In this document: piece after piece, positions 10,649 to 21,337 of the stretch
Numbering within the stretch: the stretch's first letter is position 1
Layout of the letters: every line of letters begins with the position of its first letter
Source: Isoetes taiwanensis
Taxonomy: Eukaryota > Streptophyta > Lycopodiopsida > Isoetales > Isoetaceae
Direction of reading: 5' to 3'
NCBI GenBank assembly: GCA_021234155.1
Contig: JAJEKV010000045.1
Location: forward strand, 2,929,434-2,993,433
Length of the DNA stretch: 64,000 nucleotides
Translations under genes and position numbers: made by a program
Notes under the pieces: generated by a model
Seen by the model: the letters and a program-made list of their open reading frames with translations, nothing else
Database searches by the model: none
What the model was told of the DNA's origin: nothing

Positions 10649-10753
10649 AAGGGGATAAACACCCCTGAGAGCCCATTACCTCGGATAAACCGGGCGAGCA
10701 GGAGGGCGAGCCGGTTATTCGAGGTAATGGGCGGCGTGGGTGTTTATCCCCTT
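10649..10753. repeat. Foldback, 105 nt, GC-rich hairpin
   Basis: The outer arms AAGGGGATAAACACCC (10649-10664) and its exact reverse complement (10738-10753) pair over 16 bp. The inner arms 10671-10693 and 10711-10732 (GCCCATTACCTCG versus CGAGGTAATGGGC) pair with one mismatch and one bulge. The loop is about 17 nt. The size and pairing fit a small foldback transposon or a small-RNA precursor. Confidence 0.85.
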
Positions 10754-11022
10754 TAACCGGCATGCAAGCTGCCTCATCCATTGCTGGATTATCGAGGTTC
10801 GGGCAAAGGGGCGGATGGGTTATCGAGGTTTGGGAGGCCGCGCTTCGACATCGAGGTTCGGGCCGTCCCGATCAATTATCATAGGTTTGGGGATGTCCCT
10901 CCCGTAAGTCCCGCTTTGCCCCGCCCACCGTTGTGCACGTTGTTGTGCCTCCCGAAGTTTTGATTGCCTGCTATGCCCTATCACGGGCATGAATCAATGG
11001 CCGGGAATGCTTGGATCCAACG

Positions 11023-11153
11023 CCGCCGGTTAAGGAGGTTAACCCCTTCAAGCGCATTATGGGAAATAACCCTCGAGGGCGGGGCCAGAGGGTTTGTTTC
11101 CCATAATCGCGAGAGGGGAGGGTTGACCTCCTAACCACGTGCCCGAGCGGCGG
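11023..11153. repeat. Second foldback, about 130 nt
   Basis: The left arm (CCGCCG, GTTAAGGAGGTTAACCCC, then GCATTATGGGAAATAACCCTC) pairs with the right arm (GAGGGTTTGTTTCCCATAAT, then GGGTTGACCTCCTAAC, then CGGCGG). There is a roughly 10-nt bulge near the base on the right side. It is unrelated in sequence to the foldback 270 bp upstream. Confidence 0.75.
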
Positions 11154-11275
11154 TTGAAGCCCATGCCATGCCGTACCTTTGCCGCATCGGATTTCTAAAT
11201 CTTCTGGTGGAGTTTGAATACGCTTTGCATGCGGCTATTCCGCTTTCGATTTCAATCACAACAAGAAAAGGGTCA

Positions 11276-11502
11276 TTTAGCGACGTCTATAGCGACGTCG
11301 AACGGCGTCTATCGACGTCGACGGCGTCGCCTCGGCGTCCTCACGTGACGTCGTTGCGGAACCGTCGCCGATCGCGACGCGGCGTCGCATCGCGACGTGG
11401 CGTCGCTTCGGACGTCGCCGCAGCAGACGTGACTCGAGGACGTGACTCGACGTCGCTCGCTGGCGTCGCGTGACGGCTGTGGCGTCGCGTCGCGGCGACG
11501 TG
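11276..11502. repeat. Left subterminal GACGTC/GCGACG repeat cluster
   Basis: Dense, partly palindromic GACGTC, GCGTCGC and CGACGTC units run directly inward from the left terminal repeat and end at a run of A blocks (11503-11567). In CACTA elements such motifs are bound by the small transposition protein. Translated frames here are Arg/Ser-rich artefacts. Confidence 0.8.
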
Positions 11503-11739
11503 GAAAAAAAAAAAAAAAAAAATTAAAAAAAAAAAAAAAAAAAAATTAAAAAAAAAAAAAAAAAAAAGGGAAAGAATTTTAATAGTTAGTTACAATATCA
11601 TATACAAGAGGGTAGTAGTGGCTATCTTTACGTGTTCCCTCGTTAGGGGAAAACCCGATAGCCAATTCTATAACAATACGACCAATATTAGACAATGACA
11701 TTGAAAGTTAACGGAACTAAGAGTTTATAGCACTTTACG

Positions 11740-12037
11740 AATCTATTTCGCCGCCAGAACCCAAGTGAGACGGAATTCGCTTGTTTGAAGTTGCCTTTGG
11801 CAAAACCGCGGAGGCGATGTTTTTCTTGGAATCCTTTGCACGTTCGAAAGTGATCTGATTGCAAGGAATACAACATGACAAGTTAAATGTCTTATTTCGA
11901 ATTGAACGAATGGCAACAAATAACAAATACCTTGATATCTTCCTTATGGACAGATTAAGTGGTTTAGGGACCTTTGACCAATCGCCTCCCAATTTTTTGG
12001 CATTCGACTTCAATTTTGCAATCACTCTTTGCCTTTT
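11740..12037 (-). pseudogene. En/Spm plant transposase (Transposase_24-like) remnant
   Basis: The minus strand reads RAKDSKKN, then LPKATSNKRIPSHLGSGG, a version of the N-R-x-HxxGS motif near the C-terminus of plant En/Spm-family transposases. An upstream exon-like piece (11931-12037: AKLKSNAKKLGGDWSKVPKP) is separated from it by a 76-bp stretch (11855-11930) with GT and AG borders. That piece also follows a pyrimidine-rich AG acceptor. The two exon frames do not join in phase, so the copy is probably decayed. Its location 500 bp inside the left terminal repeat fits the CACTA element around it. Confidence 0.5.
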
Positions 12038-12245
12038 CTATAAATCGATAGATTAACACAAAACAAAAGAATAAAAATAAGACTATGACTAGGTCATGTA
12101 CCTTCTTTTTTCAGCAGCTCCCCATCATCATCAAATGAGCCCCTTCCAAACTGGATTAGTCGGATTAAAGCTAGAGTTGGCTAACACACGCTTTAGGGTT
12201 ATAAGCTAGATTTGGCCACCTCTACCTAAGAATTACAAGAAAAGT
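12038..12245. other. Internal CACTA sequence, no gene seen
   Basis: A short AT-rich stretch, probably the upstream intron of the transposase remnant and the edge of the tRNA-like repeat cluster. Nothing else is recognisable. Confidence 0.3.
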
Positions 12246-12537
12246 CGACTTGGACCGAACACCGGGTCGCTCTCCACTCGTGAGTGGGAGCCTACCGTGC
12301 CCTTGAACAAGCCACTACAATTTTATTTTAAACCTAAAAATAACAAGTGGCTGTGGACTTGAACCCGGGTACGTGGCCCTCTCCACTCTAGGTGGAGCCG
12401 GCCGTGCCCTTGAACAAGCCACTCCTTAACCTAGGAAAAATATATGATCGTAGTGAAGTGGACTTCGAACCCGGGTACATGGTCCTCCCCACTCTAGGTG
12501 GAGCCGACCCGTCCCCTTGAACAAGCCACTCCATCAA
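12246..12537 (-). repeat. Three tandem tRNA-like (SINE-head-like) units
   Basis: Read on the minus strand, three units of about 100 bp each start GAGTGGCTTGTTCAAGGG or close to it, then show GGCTCCACCTAGAGTGGAG, and then CCCGGGTTCAAGTCCAC or variants. The last block resembles a pol III B box (GGTTCRANNCC) and the first has an A-box-like TGGC..GG. Units lie near 12246-12320, 12350-12425 and 12455-12537. They could be a tRNA-derived SINE head amplified in tandem. No true cloverleaf tRNA is supported. Confidence 0.4.
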
Positions 12538-12639
12538 TTTTTTAACCTGCTTAAAATTATAAAAATAAAATGCAAGCTGATCAACTTACCAAAAGAAGGA
12601 CGCAGGTAACAAGATCCCGAGGGTCCAAATCGAAAATAG

Positions 12640-13012
12640 AAAGCAACAAAGAGTGAGAAGAATAAGAACAACGAAAAAAAAAGATCAAGAAGAAACAAAA
12701 AAAAAAAAAAAAAGATGAAGAAATAGTAAAACAAGAAAGAAAAAAAATGAATGAATCAAAGAAGAAGAGAAGGGTGGGAGAAAGAAGAGAAGGGGAAAGA
12801 GGAGAAAAAAGAAATTAGGGGAAGAAAGAGAAGAATGGAAGAAATAAGAGAATGAAATGGAAGAAGATAGAAGAATGGAAGAATGGAAGAATGGAAGAGG
12901 AAATAAGGGAAGAATCAAGAAAGAAATGAGGAAAGAAGGAAAAAGAAGAAGAATGCGTAAAACAAGAAGAAGAAAAAAGAAGGAAAGAGATAGAAAAAAA
13001 ATTTGAAATCTA
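12640..13012 (+). repeat. Long polypurine (GAA/GGAA) tract
   Basis: The plus strand is almost entirely A and G for about 370 bp, with recurrent GAAGAAA, GGAAGAATGGAA and GAAAAAAGAAGG units. Open frames on the other strand are Phe/Ser/Leu strings caused by composition. The tract is not coding. Confidence 0.85.
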
Positions 13013-13182
13013 CACTAAATCATTCAATCCAAAAAACCATTCAATCCAAAAGCATGATCTACTAACCTTAAAAAGAGTGCTTGCAAGTCGCTCAAGGTCA
13101 GATACCAAGATCGCCCAAAATAGTCGATAGAAGGAAGCCTAGGAATGGTCCCGGAAAAGACGGCCCGCGGGACTGTAAAAAA

Positions 13183-13360
13183 CACACGGCGTCGCATGCG
13201 ACGTCGCGACGTCGCATGCGACGTAATTTTGAAAGTAGATATCACGATTTTGAAATCGTGATATACGATTTCAAAATCGTGATATAACATTTCAAAATCG
13301 TATATACGGTTTAACGTCGCATGCGACGTGTCCGCGACGTATTTTGTTATAGCGACGTCT
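13183..13360. repeat. Internal GCATGCGACGTC cluster with AT-rich palindromes
   Basis: GTCGCATGCGACGT units flank a 100-bp AT-rich core in which a 13-mer built on ATTTCAAAATCGTGATAT recurs in both orientations. The same GACGTC signature marks both ends of the surrounding CACTA element. This may be the end of a second, nested element or a duplicated subterminal region. Confidence 0.6.
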
Positions 13361-13499
13361 AACACTTTTTAATTTTTTGGTGCCTTTTTTTTCATCTGAT
13401 GGTCATGAAAGTTTGTCCTTATGCTAATTTGGACATTCCCGAGCCATATATGCAGTCAAAATCACATTCTGGATTTAACCAATCTTCTATTGCTACTAC

Positions 13500-16400
13500 T
13501 ACGAATGTTTGAGCCTGGGGTGGCATGTTTGAGCCGGGGGTGGCGGTTTGATAAGTTCTCCGGACGGATGTTGGATTTTTGGCCCTTATCGAACGAGGCC
13601 CCTTGAACGAAGGATTCAATCTGGCCGGATAGGGGAACCGAGATCCGGGAGTGTGGTCTTTAGCGTACGGCCCCCCGGGGGAGCGCTGCCAGGAAAGGCT
13701 GCCTCGGGAAACTTTTTGGGGCTCGCCTCCTGGGGTCCGGACTCTCCCCTCTAATGAGGTGGCCTTGCAAGGTCCTGGCCTTGTTTGACTTGGGCAAGTG
13801 TGCCAGCTCGGCTGCCCAACAACAAAGCTGCCCGGACCGTTTCTAATGCAAACACTTTGATCTAAACCTTGTCCGAAATTTTTGGCCTCAGTATGTTGGC
13901 GATGACTTAGGAAGCCTCGTTGACAAAAAATCAGAATTTAATTCCGTACTATGCATTAATTACGAATTTATGAATGTCTTGCTACTGCAAAAGCTGCCTT
14001 TTACTTCTAACTGCCACAACGGGAGGAGTACAGATCCAAACTCCATTCCGTCAGTTCCCCTTGCTTCGCGTTCTCAACTGCATCTTATCGGCCAAGTCCC
14101 AAGTGCAAACGACCAAAACTCGGCACCCAAAACGCAAACCCTGCTAGAACCTGGCAACTCATAGGGTTTACGTTTCGGAGGCTCTATCCTTGTCAGATTC
14201 GACTAGGACCTTGCGGCGTGTCTTGACGTAGAGGGGGGGTGTTGACGCCAGAGCACGGACCCTAAAAACCATCCGGAAGCAGCTTGCCCCAAAAGTCCTC
14301 TCCCGAAGGCCCTGGCGACGGACGGGCAACTTCCCCTCTCCGGAATCGTGATTCGGCTCTGCCAATGGACTCGAACGTCGACATTGCCCTGGGGACCAAG
14401 TTTCATGGCCAAAAGACCACCCCTTCTCGAGGTAGCATCAAACTATCTCATGTCCAAACACACTCGTAGTCAATTGGCCTAGGAGGTGGGCCGTCACCGC
14501 AAACGTAGGGCGTAAGTGTTTCTTTTCTTTTGCAAAACTGACCGTGCAACTTGGTCTCTAGGGTAATTCGGCCCCTGACGATGTGGCTAAGTCGAATCGC
14601 CATTCCGAGCCTCCGCAATGTCCGAACGACAAAAAACACTTTGGTTTATACACGGCCGACCGCAGGGGGGCCGGCGGTTTGATAAGTTCTCACCGGGGCC
14701 GGATGTTGGATTTTTTGGACCTTATCGGAGACAGGGGCCCTTGAACGAAGGATTCAACCGGTCGGATAGGGGAGCCGAGATCAGGGAGTGTGGTCTTTAG
14801 CGTGCACGGCCCCGGGGAGCGCCGCCAGAAAGGCTGCCTCGGGGAAACTTTTGGGGCTCGCCTCCGGGGTCCGGACTCTCCCCTCTAATGAGGTGGCCTT
14901 GCAAGGTCCTGGCCTTATTTGACTTGGGCAAGTGTGCCATTTCGGCTGCCCAACAACAGGCTGCTAGGGACCGTTCTAATGCAAACACTTTGATCTAAAC
15001 CTTGTCCCGAAAATTTTGAAAACTGGCCTCAGTATGTTGGCGATGACTTAGGAAGCCCTGCTGACAAAAAATCAGAATTTAATTCCGTACTATGCATTAA
15101 TTACGAATTTATGAATGTCTTGCTACCGCAAAAGTCGCCCTTTACTTCTAACCGCCACAACGGAGGAGTACAGATCCAAACTCCATTCCGTCAGGGCCCC
15201 TTGCTTCGCGTTCTCAATCAGATCTTATCGGCCAAGTCCCAAGTGCAAACGACCAAAACTTCGGCACCCAAAAACGCCAAACCCCGCTAGAACCCGGCAA
15301 CTCATAGGGTTTTACGCCGGAGGCTCTATCCTTGTCGATTCGACTAGGACCCCGCGTCGTGTCTTGACGTAGAGGGGGAGTGTTGACGCCTTGAGCACGG
15401 ACCCTAAAACCATCCGGAAGCAGCTTGCCCCAAAAGTCCTCTCGAAGGCCTCCGGGCGACGGACGGGCAACTTCCCCTCTCCGAATCGCGGATTCGGCTC
15501 GCCAATGGACTCCCGAACGTCGACATTGCCCAGGGGACCAAGTTTCATGGCCAAAAGACCACCCCTTCTCGAGGTAGCGTCAAACTATCTCATGTCCAAC
15601 ACACTCGTTGTCAATTGGCCTAGGAGGTGGTCATTTAATATCGCAACGTAGGGCGAAGTGTTTTCTTTCTTTTGCAAACCGACCGTGCAACTTGGTCTCT
15701 AGGGTAATTTCGGCCTCCTGACGATATGGCAAAGTCGAATCGCCATTCCGAGCCTCCGCAATGTCCGAACGACAAAACACTTTGGTTTATATTACGGCCG
15801 ACCGCAGATGCTTCAGCGGTTTGATAATTTCTCACCGGACGGATGTTGGATTTTTTTTGGACCTTATCGAGACAGGCCCTTGAACGGCGATTCAACGAAG
15901 GGGAACCGAGATCCAGGGAGTGTGGTCTTTAGCGCACGGCCGCCTGGGAGCGCCGCCAGAAAGGCTCGGGGAAAGTTTTGGGGCTCGGCCCTGGGGTCCG
16001 GACTCTCCCCTCTAATGAGGTGGCCTTGCAAGGTTTTGGCCCTATTTGACTTGGGCAAGTGTGCTTTCGGCTGCCCAACAACAGCCGCTCGACCGTTCTA
16101 ATGCAAACACTTTGATCTAAACCTTGTCAGCTAAAAATTTTGAAAACCGGCCTCAGTATGTTGGCGATGACTTAGGAAGCTGCCGACAAAAATCAGAATT
16201 TAATTCCATACTATGCATTAATTACGAATTTATGAATGTCTTGCTTTGCAAAAGTCGCCCCTTTACTTCGCGCCACAACGGGAGGAGTACAGATCCAAAC
16301 TCCATTCCATCAGTTCCCCTTGCTTCGTGTTCTCAACTGCATCTTATCAGCCAAGTCCCAAGTGCAAAGGACCAAAACTCGGCACCCAAAACGCAAACCC

Positions 16401-17530
16401 TGCTAGAACCTGGCAACTCATAGGGTTTACGTTTTGGAGGCTTTATCCTTGTCAGATTCGACTAGGACCTTGCGCCGTGTCTTGACGTAGAGGGGGGGTG
16501 TTGACGCCAGAGCACGGACCCTAAAAACCATCCGGAAGCAGCTTGCCCCAAAAGTCCTCTCCCGGGCCCGGCAACGGGCCGGGCAACTTCCCTCTCCCGA
16601 ATCGTGATTCGGCTCTGCCAATGGACTCGGAACGTCGACATTGCCCTGGGGACCAAGTTTCATGGCCAAAAGACCACCCCTTCTCGAGGTAGCGTCAAAC
16701 TATCTCATGTCCAACACACTCGTAGTCAATTGGCCTAGGAGGTGGCTGTCGAATACTGCAACGTAGGGCGTAAGTGTTTCTTTCTTTTGCAAAACTGACC
16801 GTGCAACTTGGTCTCTAGGGTAATTTCGGCCTCCCGGACGATGTGGTTAAGTCAATCGCCATTCCGAGCCTTCGCAATGTCCGAACAACAAAACACTTTG
16901 GTTTCTACGATTGACCTTGGCAGACGCCAGCGGTTTGATAAGTTCCTCGGACGGATATTGGATTTTTGGACCTTATCGGAGCCGGGGCCCTTGAACGAAA
17001 GGATTCAACGGTCGGATAGGGGAACCGAGATCCGGGAGTGTGGTCTTTAGCGACGACCCTCCCGGGGCCTGGGGAAAGGCTGCCTCGGGAACTTTTTTGT
17101 GGCCTCTTGGGGTTCGGACTCTCCCCTCTAATGAGGCGGCCTTGCAAGGTCCTGGCCTTGTTTGACTTGGGCAAGTGTGCCAGCTCGGCTGCCCAACAAC
17201 AGGCTGCCCGGACCGTACTAATGCAAACACTTTGATCTAAACCTTGTCTGGAAATTTTGAAAACTGGCATGTACGTTGGCGATGACTTAAGAAGCCTGCT
17301 GACAAAAAATCAGAATTTAATTCCTTACTATGCATTAATTACGAATTTATGAATGTCTTGCATCGCCCAACAACAGTTGCCTAGACCGATTCCAATGCTA
17401 CCTATTTGATCAGAACTTTATCCGGAAATTCTAAAAATTTGCCTGTATCTTTGGGGATGACATAGGAAGCCAACCGACAAAAAATCAGAATTTAATTCCA
17501 TACCATGCATTAATTACGAATTTATGAAGC
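13500..17530 (+). repeat. Tandem array of a 1.13-kb unit (four copies plus partials)
   Basis: The anchor GGTTTGATAA recurs at 13545, 14676, 15818 and 16932, giving periods of 1131, 1142 and 1114 bp. The same order of landmarks follows in each copy: GGATGTTGGATTTTT, CTCCCCTCTAATGAGG, TTTGATCTAAACCTTGTC, TATGCATTAATTACGAATTT, CATCCGGAAGCAGCTTGCCC, and TCAATTGGCCTAGGAGGTGG. Copy four stops after the TTACGAATTT landmark. More diverged pieces continue at 17378-17530 and 17705-17850. No frame is conserved across copies. It looks like a non-coding satellite-like unit amplified inside the CACTA element. Confidence 0.93.
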
Positions 17531-17879
17531 ATGAATGCAAAAAGAACGATAACAAAAAAAAAATTTCGTGATCGAAAAAAAGGTGGAATTTTGACAAGCG
17601 GTGCAACGCGTCGCGGTCGCGGACATGAAAAAACATTTCACTAGGATATCGGTGTTGGTGCACGATGAAATAGCTCGAAGTCTTCTAGAGCTCACATGCC
17701 GCCACAAAAGTTCTCTTCACGAAGGCCTCCGGGCGATGGGCGAGCAATTTCCCCTCTCCAAAACCATGATTTGGCTCTTCCAATGGACTCGAGGAATATC
17801 GACATTACCGGGGACCAACTTTCGTGGCGAAGACCACCCTTGTTCTCCAAAAGAACAAAAGTACACTAGGACGCCCAAA

Positions 17880-18125
17880 TAGAGGCGTCCGTAGCGGCGA
17901 CGTCGTCCCCGCGGCGTCGTCGCCGCAGCGACGCCGCGTCGCACAAAAGTGACGCGACGCCGATGCGGCGTGGTGCACTGGCGTGTGACGATCTGCGCCG
18001 CGTCCGCGGTGTCGACGCCGCACCACGCCGCATGCGGCGTGTCCGCGACGTGACGTCGCATTGACGTCGCATGGTCACGTTATTTGCGACGTCACGTCGC
18101 ACAGACGTCGCAAGCCCACGTCGCT
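17880..18125. repeat. Right subterminal GACGTC/GCGACG repeat cluster
   Basis: CGACGTCG, GCGGCGTC, GCATGCGGCGTG and ACGTCGCA units run up to the right terminal repeat at 18147, mirroring the left cluster. GC and CpG content is far above the surroundings. Confidence 0.8.
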
Positions 18126-18229
18126 AAATGTCCATTCTCTTGTTGTGAATGCCAAAAATACATGGCAAATTGACTCCCAGGACTTCTCCTTCTTTCTAGC
18201 ATTTGCTTTCCATCTGCTCATCTACTAGT

Positions 18230-18450
18230 AGCGGCTAGAAGCATCTGCAATGGATCTTCAAAGATCTAAGAATCATCTCCAAAGATCTGCAAGTGATCAC
18301 AAATCCATCTCCGAGAAAAGAAAGAAGTCTTGAAGCATCTATGCAGATCCATCTCTGCAGGTCTGAAACATCTTTGCAAATCCATCCCTGCAAAAGTTCG
18401 AAACAATCTCTGCAGATACATCTCTGCATCAGTCGCTAAAACATTTCTAA
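18230..18450. repeat. Degenerate short tandem repeat (ATCTCTGCAGATC-like)
   Basis: Variants of CATCTCTGCAGATCCATCT recur about every 30-40 bp between 18244 and 18430, with decay. There is no coding signal. Confidence 0.6.
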
Positions 18451-18959
18451 GATCCAAAGCGGGGTTCGGCGGCAGCCTCGTAAACAGGGGTTCGCTTTGA
18501 AACAGAGGCTTATTTAGATGAACAAATCGAATATTCGGGGAGATTATCAGCGATTCTGGCATCTTTCAGTGATTATCACAGTAATCACTAGGATATTCTC
18601 TAAAAAGAGAATATTCAGGAAGTTCTGTGTTATAAACATCATGTGATCCGACGGTGGGCAGTGGCTGGATCGAGATAACCTGCAAGGGCCAGTGGTTAAG
18701 GATTAACAGCGTTCTAAAACAGAATCGTGGCTACAATCAAAGTAATCTAAAGGGAAATGATTCTGGGGCCTGGAAGAGTGGGAATACTGTGGAAAAATTC
18801 TCAAAGCCCCGATTTTCTGGATAAAGGAGGGCCTATCTGCAAAGAGATTAGAAGCAATAGAGTAAATGGTGCTCTTATATAGTTTGTCCAATTCGTTTAT
18901 CGTTGGTGCTCTTATATAGTATGTTGTGTTTATGATAATTTTATGCCAGATCCGAGTAA

Positions 18960-19620
18960 GCTGTATCAATTTTCTATTTTCTGGTGCTCCATTTGAATGT
19001 AGCAAGATTAAGACATCGGTTATAGATCATGATAAACATTTGAGAAATATCCAAAATCTAGTCGCCAAATCCGTTGTTGGCTTCTTCAAGGGAGGTTTCC
19101 TGGACTTCAGAAGGTTACATTCTTGGTTGACCAGGCATTTAGAGAAGTTAAGACTGCCACAGTTTTAGTCGTTGAAAGCCATTGGAGGGAATTTTTTTCT
19201 TATTTTGTTTGATAGCAAATCTATTGTGGAGAAACTTGTTACTAGAGCTGTAGATTACTTTGCAGGAGAGTTTATCTTATACCAATATTACTCGCCTGGT
19301 TTCACTTCAGGCCATAAAACTTCCTTGCTGGTTCGAGATTGAGCGCTTGCCTCCTTATATGCTTGATCTAGATTTTCTGATTTCAATCGCCAATATACTT
19401 GGTACTTATATTTCTCGTCCTAAGATTTGTGTCGGTATATCGGCTGCAGAGGGTATACCGAAGCAAGTGGTGGTGCAAAGCGGTATGTACTTCTCTTTAT
19501 TCAGCTTGAAGTTGTTAAATGGCTGGGATTTGCACAGGATGTTCCCCAAGCTACACATTGAGGGGCTTGAGATTATGTAAAACAAGAAAAGTGCAGAAAG
19601 GGAGGTGCATACTCCGGACT
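18960..19620 (+). pseudogene. LINE ORF1 with DUF4283-like region
   Basis: Broken frames read LVAKSVVGFFKGGFLDFRRL, then GNFFLILFDSKSIVEKLV, FAGEFILYQYYSP, and on another frame LPCWFEIERLPPYMLDLDFL then ANILGTYI. This follows the DUF4283 order (hG-F-G, FFLF.F, .W.P, WhRhE.LPP, hG..h) found in ORF1 proteins of plant LINEs, which bind the element RNA. Several stops and shifts make it non-functional. It lies in the correct order upstream of the endonuclease. Confidence 0.65.
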
Positions 19621-20204
19621 CTAACCATCCCCAATACACACCCCCTTCATCAGAACCTACGAAGGGTATGAAAACGGATATGGTCATTAGGGATAACCCC
19701 TTAGAACTACCTTTAATATCTTCTGATGAAAAGAAACTGTTAGAAGTAGATCCAATAGGAGAAGTCAAACAATTCTGGCTCTGACACTTATTGTCTTTCC
19801 TCTCAATTGACCAATCATGGATTGGCTAGGTGGAGTCAACGGGTTTCAGACTCAGAATGGAAAAGTATAAGGGGAAGAGGCTCGAGTGCTCCTAAACATG
19901 ATGCCCCATGATGCCCCAATGAAACTTCCAAAAGCAGGAGCGGAAGTGCAGGTAGCAGTTGATAGTGATCTTCTGCTTAAAAACAGTGAGTTGATGTGTA
20001 TTGACCCACCGAATCTCTTGCCTCCCGACCCGATGGTTGGGATACCTCTCCATTCAAATAGATGGGCTGAGCTGGTATCAGAAGAAATATGAGACAATGC
20101 AAACAGTATGGAACATGAGTCTAGAAAAAAGGGTAAACAGGGTGAAGGAGGAAGAGAGAATGATATCCAAAAGGAAGAAACTCGCTCCCAAAAATGGATC
20201 ATAA

Positions 20205-20905
20205 GATTTTAAGCTGGAACATCAGATGGGTGAAATCATCAGAGATAAAAGGTAGTAGCCTTGGCTAAAATTAAACCAGATTTCATATGCTTACAAGAGC
20301 ATAGATATAAGGATGAAGAAATAGGACATCTTGTGGGTTTGCTAGGAAATTGTTTCATTGGAATAGCATCAACGAGTGGAAGGTCCAGTGCAAGGACCTT
20401 AATCGCGTGGAGGAAGGAGATCAAGGTATTATCTACATATGTAGACAATTTTGGCAGATGTAGTATAATCATCTAGGATGCAGGCGGACAACTATGGGGT
20501 ATAGTTAATGTTTATGCGCATAATACTGCAAGAAAGAGAGATGCACTGTGGGCCTCAATTAAAAATAAGGTTAAACGTTTTGGTGGTAATAACATCGCGT
20601 GGATCATGCTGGGTGATTTCAATATGGTGGAAAGTAGGGAGGATAGAATGGGCAATGTGGCAGAAATTGTGTCTGGCTTCAAGAAGGAGCAATGGGTTAG
20701 TTTGTTAGCAGAACTGCAACTATCAGAATTGCATGGAGATGGCGGGTTTACATGGCAAAATGGGCGGGTAGCAGAAGGAAGGGCATATGCTCGTCATGAT
20801 AGATGTTATATTAACCAGATCGCTGCATCTTGGTGCCCATCTTTATATCGTCAGAATTTGCTAGATATATTCCATCTCAGATCACAACTCGCAATTGGTG
20901 AGTAG
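20205..20905 (+). pseudogene. LINE ORF2 N-terminus: AP-like endonuclease
   Basis: The domain opens with LSWNIRWVKSSEIK. FICLQEHRYK contains the catalytic QE pair. LIAWRKEIKVLS and IVNVYAHNTARKR follow, then IMLGDFNMVES with the GDFN catalytic block, GFTWQNGR, and ARHDRCYIN. The final SDH motif is degraded (HLRSQLAIG). The domain nicks target DNA to prime reverse transcription. Frames change at least twice, so this copy is dead. Confidence 0.85.
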
Positions 20906-21337
20906 TCGCATTCTGGACAACTTTAAACCTTTAAGGACAGTTTTTATATTGAATACTCAATACTTGAAAGATGCTCATTTCAAGTTGCAATGCAAGAGAA
21001 TATGGCTAGAGACGAGCTCAAATAAAATGGGAATGGAGGCAATGATCTCCTCTTTAGCAGCTATTAAGAAATTTGCTAAAGAGTGGGGGAGAACCAAGGT
21101 AAAAGAGGAAAAGGCGAGATTAGATTCTTTGTATCAGGAGCTCTCCAATCTTAGAAGGGGTGGAATTATTGTAGGAAACCATGAGAGGGATGTTCTGGAA
21201 GAGATAAAAAACTTGGAAGCAATCAAAGTCACTCAAGCTAAAGTAAAAGCAGGTCTTACCTGGATAAGAGAAGGGGACAGATGTTCTAAATTTTTCTTCA
21301 AGGTTGCAAGGCAAAGAATGTATGCTGCTACGCTTAC
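20906..21337 (+). pseudogene. LINE ORF2 linker before reverse transcriptase, 5' part
   Basis: The text includes KRIWLETSSNKMGM, TQAKVKAGLTWIREGDRCSK, then FFFKVARQRMYAATLT. The WIREGDxxSKFFFK motif is the standard linker of plant LINEs ahead of the reverse transcriptase. The frame is open up to the insertion point at 21337 and continues without loss at 31707. Confidence 0.85.

Larger units (their letters stand above)
11257..18147. mobile_element. CACTA-type (En/Spm) element, 6,891 bp, TSD AAT
   Basis: The plus strand from 11257 and the minus strand from 18147 both begin CACAACAAGA and continue to CATTTAGCGACGT, matching at 27 of the first 30 bases. The 3 bp outside each end are AAT (11254-11256 and 18148-18150), the 3-bp duplication expected of CACTA elements. 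The CA-CAAGA start followed by TTTAGCGACG is close to the standard plant CACTA end, with CACAA in place of CACTA. Both subterminal regions are packed with GACGTC/GCGACGTCGC repeats, as CACTA transposase-binding regions are. An En/Spm-type transposase remnant lies near the left end. No complete transposase frame remains. Confidence 0.88.

Noticed and set aside
11168-11473. Arg/Ser-rich protein frames in GACGTC clusters
   Set aside because: They arise from CpG-rich repeat composition; the same happens at 17.8-18.1 kb.
12246-12537. Functional tRNA genes
   Set aside because: Only B-box-like blocks; no acceptor or anticodon stem could be drawn.
12534-12918. Phe/Leu/Ser-rich, apparently membrane-like proteins
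   Set aside because: They are the complement of a polypurine tract, with no codon or motif support.
13500-17530. LTRs or CRISPR-like array
   Set aside because: Period about 1.13 kb with no TG..CA borders, primer-binding site, TSDs or short direct-repeat/spacer pattern; the genome is eukaryotic.
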